DNA of 27,899 bases from Chara braunii (GCA_003427395.1 BFEA01000307.1:1764185-1792083); one strand, 5' to 3'; shown: positions 1 to 10,609, numbered from the stretch's first letter. The notes: generated from the letters alone by a model not told the origin. Translations and numbers: made by a program.

Positions 1-22
1 GAGAGAGAGAGAGAGAGAGAGA
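1..22. repeat. (GA)11 microsatellite at the window start
   Basis: Pure GA dinucleotide repeat at the left edge. The right edge of the window is CT repeat, so both ends look like contig breaks at simple repeats. Confidence 0.95.
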
Positions 23-857
23 CCTGCAGCATGCAGCATGTCAGTGGCGAGAAGCACAAGGGCAGGCGCTGAACCCCGAACAAAAGTAGTAATTTGATCG
101 GAATACAAGAGTTTTCTCTTTTTGAAATCCGAATAGAAAGGGTACAGGTTGTATTCGAATGCAACGTGTGCATTTTCTATTCGAGAAACTCTGCTATTCG
201 AGAAAAGTGGACCCGCACCGTTTCAAAGGATTGCGGCCTCCTCGGCCTCCTAAGCGTAGCTACCGGTCCTACGCGGTCCTGGATCAAAACCCGTGCGGTC
301 CCACGCGCAGCTACCAGTCCCACAGTTTCAAATAAGATGCCACCACCCCCTAAACTGCCATGCCTTGTTTTTCCAGCCTTCCAACGACCATATAATGAAC
401 GACGACGAAAATGTTCTCAGGGGCATAAAACGCACCCCTGACGGGCTGCGAACTGTCGAAAACACCATTTTTCGATAGTTTCTCTTCATCACACAGGCTA
501 TTGAAATTGGAGACGAAGAGAGAGAAGCGTGGCAGGATATCCAAAAACGAGAGGAGGGGCGCACGAGAGCGCTCTGCCCCTGCGTTACGGCCCTAGGGTC
601 AACCGATGTGCTACCGCCGAGATAGCTCACCAGTATTCCCGCTACTTCCCCCGGTCGGGTGAGAAGCAACAATGGTTGGTTTGCCCACCATATGCAGCTG
701 AACGACAGGTGATCGCCCTCATGCGCCGCGAGAAACTGCAAGACTATACAAAACATCATAAGAACTGGGAAGAGGTTAGAAGAAGGAGATAACGGAGACG
801 TGCAACCAATAGGACATTAAGTGACACACGAGGAGAGAGGGTTTTCAAGTACCAGCG
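23..857. other. No gene recognised; probable LINE upstream region
   Basis: I see no convincing coding sequence here. The stretch contains two imperfect copies of a GCG-CAGCTACC-GTCC-like motif (about 254-325), repeated TATTCGAGAAA (178-214) and a 12-bp hairpin at 451-480. An 87-codon open frame at 529-792 has no recognisable domain. The LINE ORF1 start lies just downstream, so part of this may be the LINE 5' untranslated region. Confidence 0.4.
451..480. repeat. 12-bp hairpin with 6-nt loop
   Basis: AACTGTCGAAAA (451-462) and TTTTCGATAGTT (469-480) are inverted copies with one G-T pair, separated by CACCAT. It lies upstream of the LINE ORF1. It could be a transcript hairpin or chance; nothing else supports a function. 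Confidence 0.6.
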
Positions 858-2445
858 ATGGATGAAGGAGACAAACGGTGGAATTCTCGGGGGGGCAAGG
901 TCCCCCACTTCCAGCACCAGCTGATCAGCAACAAAGTTATTGGGAGAACGAGGATCGAATCAGAGCACTCCTGACGATATGCTTTGACGACGGAGTTTAC
1001 GCCACGGATCTAGACCCCGGGGTAATGACGGTGCAAAGGCGAGAAGTGAGTTTCATGCTAAATACATCGCTCAATGGAATTAAGGTGAAGTAGTTGAAGG
1101 AACACATTGTTTTCGTGATATTCAAAGAGAACGCAAAATTTCTCATAAAGAAGATTAAGGACGATACCATTCGCGCATATGAAGATGGTTGGATCCTCAG
1201 AAGTGATACTTTCCAGCGGAAGTTCGTAGAGGCAGAGTCAAAGTGGAAAGCCCAAACGCGGTCTCATAGTAAGTGGCGAAGTCAAGAGAGGTGGCGGCTT
1301 ATATGATCGAAGAAGGAGGTGTGAAGATCACGCTGAGGAATGTGACTTACAAGATGCTCTTTAAACCTTGGGATAACCCGCGCGGAGTTCAGGGACCTCC
1401 GAAGATCAGAAGATGAAATAATCTTTTGGGTAATCGCATTGCATATTCCGATCGACGACATGTCGTTTATTTACACACAGCTGGAGAAAGCGATCGGCAC
1501 AATTTTGCATGCACATTCACCGGATGCAGATTCATCAAGGCCAGCGCTAGAGAACTTAAGATTCGACTTGGACCCAGCCGCAAGAGGTGACATGAAGGAT
1601 AAGCTCTGGATCAATACTTCCACCGACGATTGCTTGGAAGTGAGATTAACATACTCAACTACGCTTAAATGCTGAAGATGCAAGCAATTCTTCCACGAGG
1701 AAGCAAATTGTAGGCGGAATGCCAGGAACGCGGAAGGGAGAGCGGGGAGAACACCTTTCAGGTGGATCCAGCAACCTCGATGGCAGGTGGGAATTCAACA
1801 CGCAGAGGAAGGTCACAAAATCGACAACCATACCAGGGAACTTGAGCCCTCCGAGTCTCACCGAGACCGTCGGTGTTTCTGCCGACAGGCAATGGGGGCA
1901 TACAAGGATTTTCTAACGCGGTTTTCAACCTAGCTTACTCACTGAGTGGTGCAGTCTTTGGTGCAAGAATGTTGCCAATCCATCGACATACAACATTCCC
2001 CTCCTCTGGGATGCCTTTCCAAGGAGGGATTGACCCCTTAGGCATGGGATGGGGTACCCCCCCCTTCCCAGGCGGCATCATGGGGCAAGCGAGGCGTTGT
2101 ATGGCAGGGGGAGGAGGGTTTGCTCCCCATAGAACTTCGGCCTTCCAGACGTATGAGTGAGGGAATATCATGGCTGGAGGTTCGAATTTTGGATATGCAT
2201 CCTCACTGAATGGCGGCCTCGGTGGAGGTGTCAATCAAAGCGGCGAGCACGGTATGAACACACCAAGGACATCACTAGGACGAGAAGACATAATTCCAAG
2301 ATCGACGGGCCTTGGAGGAACAGATGGCCAGGAATCTCAAGGAGCAACACCGACACCAGCGAAGGAAGTGACAAGCGAGCAAGCAAGACCGAAGCTTCAG
2401 GATAATCTTCAGCGCACTCACCTAATCAGGACCCCTGCACAGTAA
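858..2445 (+). pseudogene. LINE ORF1 (RNA-binding, CCHC knuckle) remnant
   Basis: ORF1 proteins of plant LINEs bind the element RNA in the retrotransposition particle. A start fits ATG 858 (MDEGDKRW). The frame shifts at a G7 run near 882 and continues to 1306 with one TAG at 1091-1093. It resumes near 1321 (ITLRNVTYKMLFKPW) and shifts again near 1385 into a segment with FWVIALHIPIDDMSFIY and RFDLDPAARGDMKDKLWI. That segment ends in the knuckle C-x2-C-x4-H-x4-C (CRCKQFFHEEANC-like) at about 1668-1711. A TGA lies inside the knuckle where a CGA (Arg) codon is expected. A Gly/Pro-rich tail (1873-2442) is open apart from TGA at 2158-2160 and stops at TAA 2443. The length is roughly 530 codons. 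I recognise the family from the LINE ORF1 plus knuckle arrangement; I did not run a search. Confidence 0.75.
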
Positions 2446-2681
2446 CGAAAGGAGTAAAGACAACAAGGAGCAGAAGACTAGCGACAATAGCACGAGGATA
2501 AGGCTCGGGAGTGGAACAAATTTTGGTTTCACTCTTATGTGCGGCGGTAAGAAATGGACTCTGGGTAATCTCTCGGCAGACACGTAACGACCTACTTACA
2601 CTATTTTTCCAGCCAGTTACAAATATCCCACCTCCTCAAGTTTCTATCATGCAGGGTATCAAAATGTTGTACCTCGAGTAG
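2446..2681. other. No coding sequence recognised between LINE ORF1 and the next block
   Basis: This short stretch between the ORF1 stop and the next coding-like block has no recognisable motif. It may be the inter-ORF region or frame-shifted ORF1/ORF2 sequence. Confidence 0.4.
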
Positions 2682-3083
2682 TTTCCCACTAGAGTCATCC
2701 CTAATATCTCAAAGGCCCGAATTATTGTAAACACGTCCGGAAATAAGGTGAAATTTTACGTGTCGTTGATTGACGCAAGGATCAATGAGGCTAACCTAGG
2801 TAACCTCGAGAAACTTGGTCTGCGTTTGGTGCCCATCTCCTAGTTCGTGAAAGGTAGAAAGCAAGAGTTAAGTAGGATTTTTCTTGCACTTAGAGTGTCG
2901 GCGAAATGCCTCGCAGAAGTCAAGATCGGATTCCCAAAGGAAAAAAAACTTAACTTTCAATTCGTGAAGGATACACTGACGAAACCTTGGTCTATAGGAT
3001 CCTCCTCAAGAGTTGTGTCTGGCTCTGGGGCTGCTGCACCTCACATCCAATCGCAGTCAGGCGGGGTTAGAATAAATGGTTAA
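2682..3083 (+). pseudogene. Coding-like block upstream of the LINE endonuclease, unknown function
   Basis: A single frame is open for 134 codons apart from one TAG at 2841-2843. It ends at TAA 3081-3083, just before the endonuclease begins in another frame. The composition looks like protein (KARIIVNTSGNKVKFYVSL, then FVKGRKQELSRIFLAL, then a Ser/Gly-rich end). I do not recognise a domain. It could be an N-terminal extension of ORF2, a third small ORF of the LINE, or the ORF1 C-terminus after a frameshift. Confidence 0.45.
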
Positions 3084-3084
3084 A

Positions 3085-4640
3085 TTATCAATAGCCACAT
3101 AGAATGTATGCATGTTAGGGGATTCAGCAGGGAAGTGTAAGGAGACCCGTTTAAAAAAAGTGGATACACGATAATCATGTCAACCTGATTTGTCTATAGG
3201 AAACAAAATTGAATGAGAAGAAAATAAACAAGTTAGGGGGTTGGTGGGACGAACCACAAATTTGATCGCCGGCCCAGGGATCCAAGGGCAGAGTAGCGAT
3301 CCTGCTACATAGAGGTCTGGAGGTATAAATTATTGATTATTTTTATGATGCATGGGGTAGGTGGGCTTGGATAAAACTAAGGATATGGCAGTAGGAATGG
3401 GTTGTGGCCACGGCTTATGCATCAGTCCTCAAACGGGAACAAGAGAACTTTATGCAAGAATTACTATATTATCTGCCAGATGTTGATAATTTAATAATTA
3501 CAGTGACTGGAATCGGTCCTTGGATGATTATGAGAATGACAGCAAATCAGTTAAAGCAATCCTACCACTGACAGACTTGATGATGAAATTCAACCTTCAC
3601 GACCCTTTTCGTCTATCTCATGCGTTGGATATAGGGTTTACTTGACACTCAGACCAGGGAAAGGGGAAGCGATTAGATTACATCCTAGCCTCTGACCAAG
3701 GATTGAACGCACTTGCAAAGGTGGGAGTTACGAAGCACCCAAGGTTTGATCATGAGCCGGTCTGGTCGGAGTTCCAAATCGGGGAAGAAACGCTGAGGGG
3801 TAAAGGGTATTTCCGGTTAAATACGAATAATTTAGTGGATCGGGATTTGAGATAATGGGTTACTAAGTTATGGGAGAGATGGACAACGAGGAAAAGTCAG
3901 TTTATATCACTCGCAGATTAGTGGGAGGTGGGATCAAAGACCATGTCCAATCTACTAAATAATTTTTTGGGAATTTTGACACTAGAAAGAAACAAAGAGG
4001 AGAGAAGATGTCGGAAACATGTGGAATACGCAAAGCGTAGAATTGGAGAACACCCGATCTCAGAACTCACATGGGGAAAGAAAAAAATGACAAGGATGGA
4101 AGAATGAGAGAAACTGCAACAGGAGAGATCAGAATAGTGGGTGGAAAAACTGAGGGTTAAAGGGATAACAATGTACGACAGGATGACTAAGGAGTCATTC
4201 CCGAAACTGTTACCCCGAAGGCAAACACATATGATGCAGTTGGTACACCCCTTCTGCAATTCGGAGCCCGTAGCAATACTGCCCAATGACATGTGTCGGT
4301 ACGCAGCATGCTACTACAATGACATCCTTACATCATGAAGACCGGAGGAAGAAGCTGACTTCAATCTAGCACAAAATTCCACACACTCGAACAGTATGAA
4401 AGTATGTTTTCCGACTCATGGGAAATTGAACTTAGATCGACCAATAATGACTGGAGAAGCCCCGACAACAATTGCCACTATGACAAAGTGAGAGGTTCCG
4501 GGCGACGATGGGCTGCCAATAGAGTTTATCAAACCTTTTTGCATGTCCTCGACACAGACCTGGTGTCGAGCGCATCGGCTTCCACCTTTTTTTGCAAAGG
4601 CGGGGGTCCTCCCGACTATGTCACGAAGGATTAAAATAAA
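3085..4640 (+). pseudogene. LINE ORF2 remnant: APE-type endonuclease plus start of RT
   Basis: ORF2 of a LINE nicks target DNA and primes reverse transcription there. The endonuclease begins at 3091 with IAT*NVCMLG, the usual TWNVRG-type first strand, with TAG in place of Trp. It continues with LICL*ETKL (Q to TAG) and GRVAILLHRGLEV near 3280-3340. Later motifs are LTDLMMKFNLHDPFR (about 3568-3612), GFT*HSD with TGA for Trp, KRLDYILAS (about 3667-3693) and the catalytic-type FDHEPV (3745-3762), a match to the SDH motif. The RT opens with PGDDGLPIEF (4498-4527), the classic LINE block-1 signature, followed by LPPFFAKAG-like sequence. No FADD/YADD core follows. Several frameshifts and stops make it non-functional. 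Confidence 0.82.
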
Positions 4641-4737
4641 ACATGAACAGAGACAACTTGGGATGATGCACAAATAATCTTACGAACCGTCGAGATGGAC
4701 GCGGTTGCATCACTCCTTCTCCGCTCTACCCGGGTGT

Positions 4738-4832
4738 GCCAACTGTACATCCCACGGTCCCCTACGACAGGATAGGTTTCCGCGGGGCACATTTTGATCG
4801 GTTCGTAGGGGACCGTGGGATGTACAGTTGGC
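4738..4832. repeat. 30-bp perfect inverted repeat with 35-bp spacer
   Basis: Positions 4738-4767 and 4803-4832 are exact reverse complements (GCCAACTGTACATCCC and so on). A third partial copy, GGGACCGTGGGATGT, follows near 4856-4870. The transcript would form a long perfect hairpin of about 95 nt. This could be a young inverted duplication, a foldback element or a small-RNA precursor; no target is known. Confidence 0.9.
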
Positions 4833-4959
4833 AATTGCAGAGGTAGGTCAATCGATGGGGACCGTGGGATGTCACCACCCTCAGGGGCGTATCCCTACCG
4901 AGCTACTGACCCACATGCAAAAGCTTTTACATGCAATTGCAGAGGTAGGTCAATCGATG
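4831..4959. repeat. 27-bp direct repeat pair
   Basis: GCAATTGCAGAGGTAGGTCA-ATCGATG occurs exactly at 4831-4857 and 4933-4959. The first copy overlaps the right arm of the inverted repeat by two bases. Together with the partial third copy of the arm, this marks a local rearrangement zone at the broken 3' edge of the LINE. Confidence 0.9.
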
Positions 4960-5512
4960 AAGTTTGTTCGTTCGCACGAGTATAGGTACGCTTGGTTAAC
5001 GCCAAGTGGACCCAAACATTGTCCGTTTCCTAAGATGTTGATCTCCTAGGTACGAAATGAACATCGGTCAACTAGGATGATTTTAACCTATCGTGAAAAC
5101 CCACAATATAATCTTAGTCTCTGTATAACTCTCTGGTCACAAAATAAATAAAATAGATACATCTTATATCTAATCACGTAAAATGGGTTTTTGACTTGAT
5201 GAGATAATCGACCAAAGTTATTCTTCTCCACTTATATGGATGAAGAGACTTCTACACCGCCGCTTCCGAGGCGGAAACTCGATATTGACAAAACATTAGG
5301 AAATGACAACCTAATGTTTGACTTATGGTTTAATCTATCAATGCCTACTAAACCCTGCCATAAATGACTTCTGCAAGTAAATTTCACTGCTACCATGCAG
5401 ATCAACAAGTGATCTGGTTCTTGGCCAAAGTATGAACTCTCGGTTTGACCACACCTCCGCAACATATGCGGTTTGCCTGGAGGGAAGTATTATCTAGCGA
5501 ATAAAATTTTTG
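4960..5512. other. AT-rich stretch, nothing recognised
   Basis: I found no coding signature, RNA gene or repeat ends in this interval. Confidence 0.5.
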
Positions 5513-6662
5513 TTGGTCGTTGGCCGTTTTGTCCTCCTGGGCAATAATTACTATTCTCGTGCCTCGACTGATTAAGTATCTTTCTTCATCATTGGGTTAC
5601 TCAACATAAAACCACATCCGTTTATCACTGCGTAAAGAGAACCACCACCTTTTTATGGGTTGGAGCTTCTTCTGTCCAAAACTTTTAATTCTAACGGCGA
5701 CACATAAGGTGACCATCAGCAAGGATATTAATTCAGTCCCCTCGTTGTCCAGGACTCGACGAGGGATGGTAAACTCTGCGTCGTCATACCCCCAATCCTC
5801 TAGGAAGTGGTTTGTGGATACTCATTCCCCTTGCCCGAGCCTGAAGACTCAGATCTCAGAGGTTGGGCCATCACCACCGAGTCGGCAAAGTACCACCCCG
5901 ACGAATCGGATCCACTCCAAGTCGATAACAGGGACGAGTCCAAAAGCATACGAACCCCAGCCTTGGATGTTTCCTAAAGAGGGTGAATGCGTCCACCGCA
6001 GGTAAGTTTTGACTGTCCTTGTCTTTGGAAATTCAAAATAACTTAGACAAAGATATTTAGAGGAGATAGAAATGAGAACCATTTAGACAAGTATATGTAG
6101 ATAAGGCCATTCGGGATAAAAATGGTAAATTATCAAGAAAAGGCTAAGTCTATATAACCTTATCTGCTTCATTTCAATCGAATTCGTTTCACGCTACACA
6201 CAAAACCAAAGTTTTTCAAAACAACGCATCTTTTTTGACATGCAAGCAGGTGAGAAATAAAAAGAAGACAATTTTTTTTCTTTTTCTTCAACAGGTATAA
6301 TCAATCTCCTTTGCAAACACCCTTCTACCTACCTGCAAAGAACGCAAAGAAAACAAGTTCAAAAGAAACCAATACAATCCCATACTCAAGTCATACTTTT
6401 TTTTTCGCAGGCATGACTCGCACAACTTCCCTTTACCTTTTCTTTTGAACATTCAAAACAACAGAACGCACTCTACTGATTGGGTAAGGTAATATAATGA
6501 GTTACTAATTTTTTTGGTCTGCTAGATCAAGCCTGAGCCGGACCATGGTACAAGAACTTCGTACAGCGCACAACCCCTCCCCTTCCCGAAACAGAAGTCC
6601 CAAATCGATGCCAAACGCCCTGTACTGCTAAACGCACTCTACTGCCTATCCGTCCGCTGCCA
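5513..6662. repeat. Tandem duplication, copy 1 (about 1.15 kb)
   Basis: The sequence from TTGGTCGTTGG at 5513 to GTCCGCTGCC before 6663 is repeated directly by copy 2 with scattered substitutions and small indels. It holds a 116-codon open frame (5655-6005) with no known domain. That frame ends at a strong donor-like CAG|GTAAGT (intron start 6002), and a pyrimidine-rich acceptor TTCTTCAACAG ends at 6294. An exon-intron fragment of a host gene is therefore possible. The copy has about 27 bp near 6190-6220 that copy 2 lacks; short TTTCA repeats flank that gap. Confidence 0.85.
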
Positions 6663-7800
6663 TTGGTCGTTGGTAGTTTTGTCCTCTTGGGCAATAATTA
6701 CTATTCACGTGCCTCGACTGATGAAGTATCTTTTTTCATCATTGGGTTACTCAACATAAAACCACAGTCATTTATCACTGTGCAAAGAGAACCACCACCT
6801 TTATTACCTACTTCTTTTTATGGGTTGAAGCTTCTTCTGTCCAAAACTTTTAATTATAACGGCGGCACATAAGGTGACCATCTGCAAGGATATTAATTCA
6901 GTCCCCTCGTCGTCCAGGACTCGACGAGGGATGGTAAACTCTCCGTCGTTATACGCCCAATCCTCGAGGAAATGGTTTGTGGATACTCCTTCCCCTTGCC
7001 CAAGCCTGAAGATTCAGATCTCAGAGGTTGGGCCGTTACCACCGAGTCGGCAAAGTACCACCCCCGACGAATCGGATCTACTCCAAGTCGATAACAGGGA
7101 CGACTCCAAAAGCATACGAACCCCAACCTTGGATGTTTCCTAGAGGGGGTGAATGCGTCCACCACATGTAAGTTTTGACTGTCCTTGTCTTTGAAAATTC
7201 AAAATAACTTAGACAAAGATATTTAGAGGAGATAGAAATGAGAACCATTTAGACAGGTATATGTAGATAAGGCCATTCGGGATAAAAATGGTAAATTATC
7301 AGGAAAAGACTAAGTCTATCTAACCTTGTCTGCTTCATTTCTATCGAATTCGTTTCAAAACAACGAATCTTTTTTGACATGCAAGCAGGTGAGAAATAAA
7401 AAGAAAACAATCTTTTTTTTTTCTTCAACAGGTATAATCAATTTCCTTTGCAAACACCCTTCTACCTACCTGCAAAGAACGCAAAGAAAACAAGTTCAAA
7501 AGAAACCAATACAATCTCATACTCAAGTCATACTTTTTCATTCACATGCATGACTCGCACAACTTCCCTCTACCTTTTCTTTTGAACATTCAAAAGAACA
7601 GAACGCACTCTACTGATTGGGTAAGGTAATATAAGGAGTTACAACTCTCTTTGGTCTACTGGATCAAGCCTGAGCCGGACCATGGTACAAGAACTTCGTA
7701 CAGCGCACAACCCCTCCCCTTTCCGAAACGGAAGTCCCAAATCGATGTCAAACGCCCTGTACTGCCAAACGCACTCTACTGCCTATCAGTCCGCTGCCAT
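6663..7800. repeat. Tandem duplication, copy 2 (about 1.14 kb)
   Basis: This is the direct repeat of 5513-6662, starting again at TTGGTCGT (6663) and ending at CCGCTGCCAT (7800), after which the sequence is unrelated. The donor-like site is weakened (ACAT|GTAAGT near 7168) and the acceptor-like CTTCAACAG (to 7431) is kept. It has about 15 extra bases near 6800-6815 relative to copy 1. The frame open in copy 1 is shifted here, so conserved protein coding is not supported. Confidence 0.85.
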
Positions 7801-9240
7801 CGCCCATTCTGATTCTCAATATGAAGCTTGCGTTCCGTTAGCATTACTCGTATCTCGGGATAAAGAACTTCCACATTCAAACCTTCAATCCAATCCTCAT
7901 TGCTAGTGGGACCTCGTACCACATATTCCATCATCAAGTAATAACATTCCGTTAGCAAATGATAATATTTACTTTCTTCTTTCCCTTTTCGGGTTTTTTT
8001 TTCCCCCCCCAGAGCTACGTATTTTTTTATTATAACTTGAGAGCTAAAAGACTTTGATCGAGGTAGATCTTTTTTTTTTTTTTTTTCTATTTACTATTTC
8101 AAATGAATTTACTAGCTACTGTTGTAATCCCCCCCCCTGATAAAATGCTTTGATCTCGGTAGTGTGTCAAGGCATAGTACCCATATTGGGACTTTTTTTA
8201 CAAACCTGCTCTGTGACGAAACACTTTCTGAAACCGCGCGATTTTTTGCGTGAAGCTGTTTGGGAAAATAGGACGGGTCGAAGGGGTGAGTTGTGGAAGG
8301 ACGGGTCGGGCGAACAAATTGCATGGATGTCCTCGTTTCTTTTTCGTTTTCTGCTGAGAATGTCGGATCAGTGTCGGGAAGATCCCGTGCCAATGGTTGG
8401 GGAGCTGCGCCTTAACGAGCGCAAGAAATAATTGTACCATAGCTTTTTCTTTCTTATTCTGTTGTGAGCATTGGAAATTTTTGGCGCGATCATCGCGCGG
8501 GAATATCGTTTTTTATTTTCAACCGGTGTCAGGCCCCACGGGCTCTCAAAATTATTTTTCTTTGGAATTTCTCCTTTGCAATTAGGACTTAAGCTAGGAA
8601 TTTAGGCACCTTCTCGTTTTGCTGCGCAGCGCTCCCTGCTTACCCACGTCTTACCACGACAAGATCTGGGTTCTGACTTTTTTTTGCGCCTCAATATTGC
8701 ACGTAATTGTAAAAGTTTTGGCGGACGTGATTGCAACTGTAATCTTCTTGTTCTTGATGTCCTTCGTGTTCTTCCCTCTTCCCGCCTTGTGCTCGCCCGG
8801 ACATGCACACCTTCTTCCCCGACCTAATTGGTTCCTATGCCTGCATGACCGGATCGATGCGTGGAGAGTGGCTCTGTCGCCCACGCCGCGGCCCAGACAT
8901 GCAGACGTAGGCACTTTCTCTCTTCTGCTTCTCATCATTTGGGGCGAATCCTGTATCCCTCGTGCAAGCGTGCACGCTATAAATTTTGCAAAAGCGATTA
9001 GTTGTCTCTCTAAGAATTTCGAGGTTAGCGCGATCAATGAGGGTCGGCTAACGAGCAAGTTTGGAAGGTAAGTGAGTGCGAGAGTTGGGCGATCCGATGA
9101 GCTGGTGTCAGGTATGCGGGGTTGACGTGCAGGGCCACGACGGACTATGGCGCACGGGCGAACCTGGCTTGCATGCTTGAACCAAGCAGGATGACAACTC
9201 TGCATTGATACGTGGCGACGGACTGCCGGTATCGGGAGCA
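7801..9240. other. T-rich non-coding stretch, no gene recognised
   Basis: It contains homopolymer T and C runs (about 7998-8010, 8071-8086, 8130-8137) and a weak duplicated motif, AAAAGACTTTGATCGAGGTAG (8047-8067) against AAAATGCTTTGATCTCGGTAG near 8140-8161. A 150-codon open frame at 8619-9071 has no recognisable domain or composition, and I do not call it a gene. Confidence 0.45.
8978..9073 (+). promoter_or_regulatory. Possible core promoter and short first exon
   Basis: TATAAAT at 8978-8984 is followed 84 nt later by a good donor, GGAAG|GTAAGT (GT at 9068), which would give a 50-60 nt leader exon. An intron would then contain the (GA)38 tract. No downstream exon was found, so this remains weak. 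Confidence 0.2.
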
Positions 9241-9245
9241 GGGGG

Positions 9246-9248
<3 letters not shown>

Positions 9249-9324
<76 letters not shown>
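9249..9324. repeat. (AG)38 microsatellite
   Basis: An uninterrupted AG repeat of 76 bp follows a G8 run. Length polymorphism or assembly collapse is likely here. Confidence 0.97.
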
Positions 9325-9326
<2 letters not shown>

Positions 9327-9888
9327 TGTGTGGGTGTGGGATAAGGTTCTTTTTCGTTGCTTCTTTCTTCCTTTGTTCATATGTATAATTTTGGATCCTG
9401 ATATGGCCGATCTCGTTATCACGGCCCTTCTCTTTTGAACTTCTCTTGTACATCATCTCGGATTTTCCTTGGGGTTTTATTCGGTATGCATGCATGAGAT
9501 GAATGTAAATTCTCTTTTCTTAGTGATCTTTTTGGTTTTCCAAATCTGTTTTGCGATGCCCGTTTCGTTTCTGACCAATGTTTGCTTGCGTAAGCTATAC
9601 GCTCAGAACTGATTGGAAATGCTCATTTTGGATGTCTGGGGTCTACTCGCTAACATTCAGGAGTATTGTGATGAGTTTATTGTCTACTCCTTCTTCCCTC
9701 CTTTCGCATGACAAGTATGGCATGTAGTGATTGGTAGGATATTTGCACTTATGTTGAACGCGACCAGCACACGGAACCAATCGGTTGTTCCTTACATACG
9801 CACACGCGATCACGATCTCAAAAAAGCTGACCCGCCACGTACGCACTCGTCTGCGTGAGTCAGCCTTAACCAGGTGTAAGGATACGGG
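9325..9888. other. No feature recognised
   Basis: Unique-looking, T-rich sequence. I found no open frame with a recognisable motif and no repeat ends. Confidence 0.45.
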
Positions 9889-10446
9889 GGATTCGGCTTA
9901 CTAAACGGACATGCTGCGAAATCTCCCTCTTGGGCGTCTGACTACGAGAACCTGAGGGACCCGGAATACCGCAAGTACTGGAAAGGCGAACAACTTAAAC
10001 TACGGGGAAACTTGAAAAACTCGGAATTCCCCTATTTGACGGAGTACGACTTACTATGCGCGGGGGATTTCCACTGGGCTATAACCAACGATCCTAGAGA
10101 CCCAGACTAGCCGGATACGGACAATACTCAATACTACATATCCCCGGGTTTCATCGTTATCACTACCAACTTCCCTCCCTTCCATCTCCTCCTCCCCTAT
10201 CACCAACTCACAATGGTCCCGTGGAATTTCATAGCTCGCTATTAGCCCAGCCCGCCGTGCGAGGAGTGCCATCATTACGAGGGGCGCCGAGCTTTGCGAA
10301 CTACCCAACAGATTCGAATCGAAGCTGAGCAGCGATTACACCGCCTCTGCTTACGGCCCGCCTCGACAGAATCCGAAGCCTGTTACGAGCGGCGCCGACA
10401 ACTGGTCGAACCGCACGACCAACCCCGAAGGCGAAACCAGAGGTGA
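9889..10446 (+). pseudogene. Decayed homologue of the LTR-encoded ORF
   Basis: One frame reads through with only two TAG stops (about 10108 and 10243) to TGA 10444-10446. From FPYLTEYDLLC onwards it aligns without a gap to the ORF inside the Gypsy LTRs (FPYSEERTRVC). The aligned motifs are GFIVITTNFPPF with GFVIIDTHFPPY, LLLPYHQL with ILLPFNEL, PW, C-x2-C (CEEC with CTEC), LRP, ESE/DSE and ERRR. I count about 39 identities over about 127 codons, with many Ile/Val, Phe/Tyr and Leu exchanges. The second TAG aligns with a Trp codon. The N-terminal part (YENLRDPEYRKYWKGEQLK) has no counterpart in the LTR ORF. It is best read as part of an older, related LTR into which the present element inserted. 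The function is unknown. Confidence 0.75.
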
Positions 10447-10609
10447 TGGTGATTTCCATTTTTTTGTTTTTAAGTTGGCGAAATTGGAATTCGTTGGCAG
10501 GGGCAATGTTGTTGGGATTTTGTTTGAGAATGTAAGAGTGTTTAGATCTGTTGGTGCTGGGGTTGTAGAAGAGTACCCCAAAAACTTTAGTTTAGGATGC
10601 ACTGCACAA
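10447..10609. repeat. Left flank: remnant of an older related LTR
   Basis: The sequence GGGATTTTGTTTGAGA-TGTAAGAGTGTTTAGATC (about 10515-10550) matches a block of the present LTR at about 12233-12270. The last bases, GCACTGCACA, match LTR sequence near 12282-12291. Together with the upstream pseudogene this marks the left part of an older relative of the element. Confidence 0.6.

Larger units (their letters stand above)
858..4640 (+). mobile_element. Decayed LINE (non-LTR retrotransposon), 3'-truncated
   Basis: The order is LINE-like: ORF1 with a CCHC zinc knuckle, then an ORF2 with an APE-type endonuclease and the first motif of a LINE reverse transcriptase. All frames carry stops and indels, and many stops are one transition away from Trp, Gln or Arg codons (TGG to TGA/TAG, CAG to TAG, CGA to TGA). 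Sequence similarity to LINE RT ends at about 4600-4640, before the catalytic DD motif. The RT core, 3' UTR and poly(A) tail are therefore absent. That is the opposite of the usual 5' truncation and implies a later deletion or rearrangement. Confidence 0.85.

Noticed and set aside
8619-9205. Overlapping open frames on both strands (150 and 184 codons)
   Set aside because: No domain, unremarkable composition, and mutual overlap; neither can be supported.
9108-9495. Minus-strand frames rich in Leu-Ser repeats
   Set aside because: They are just translation of the GA microsatellite.
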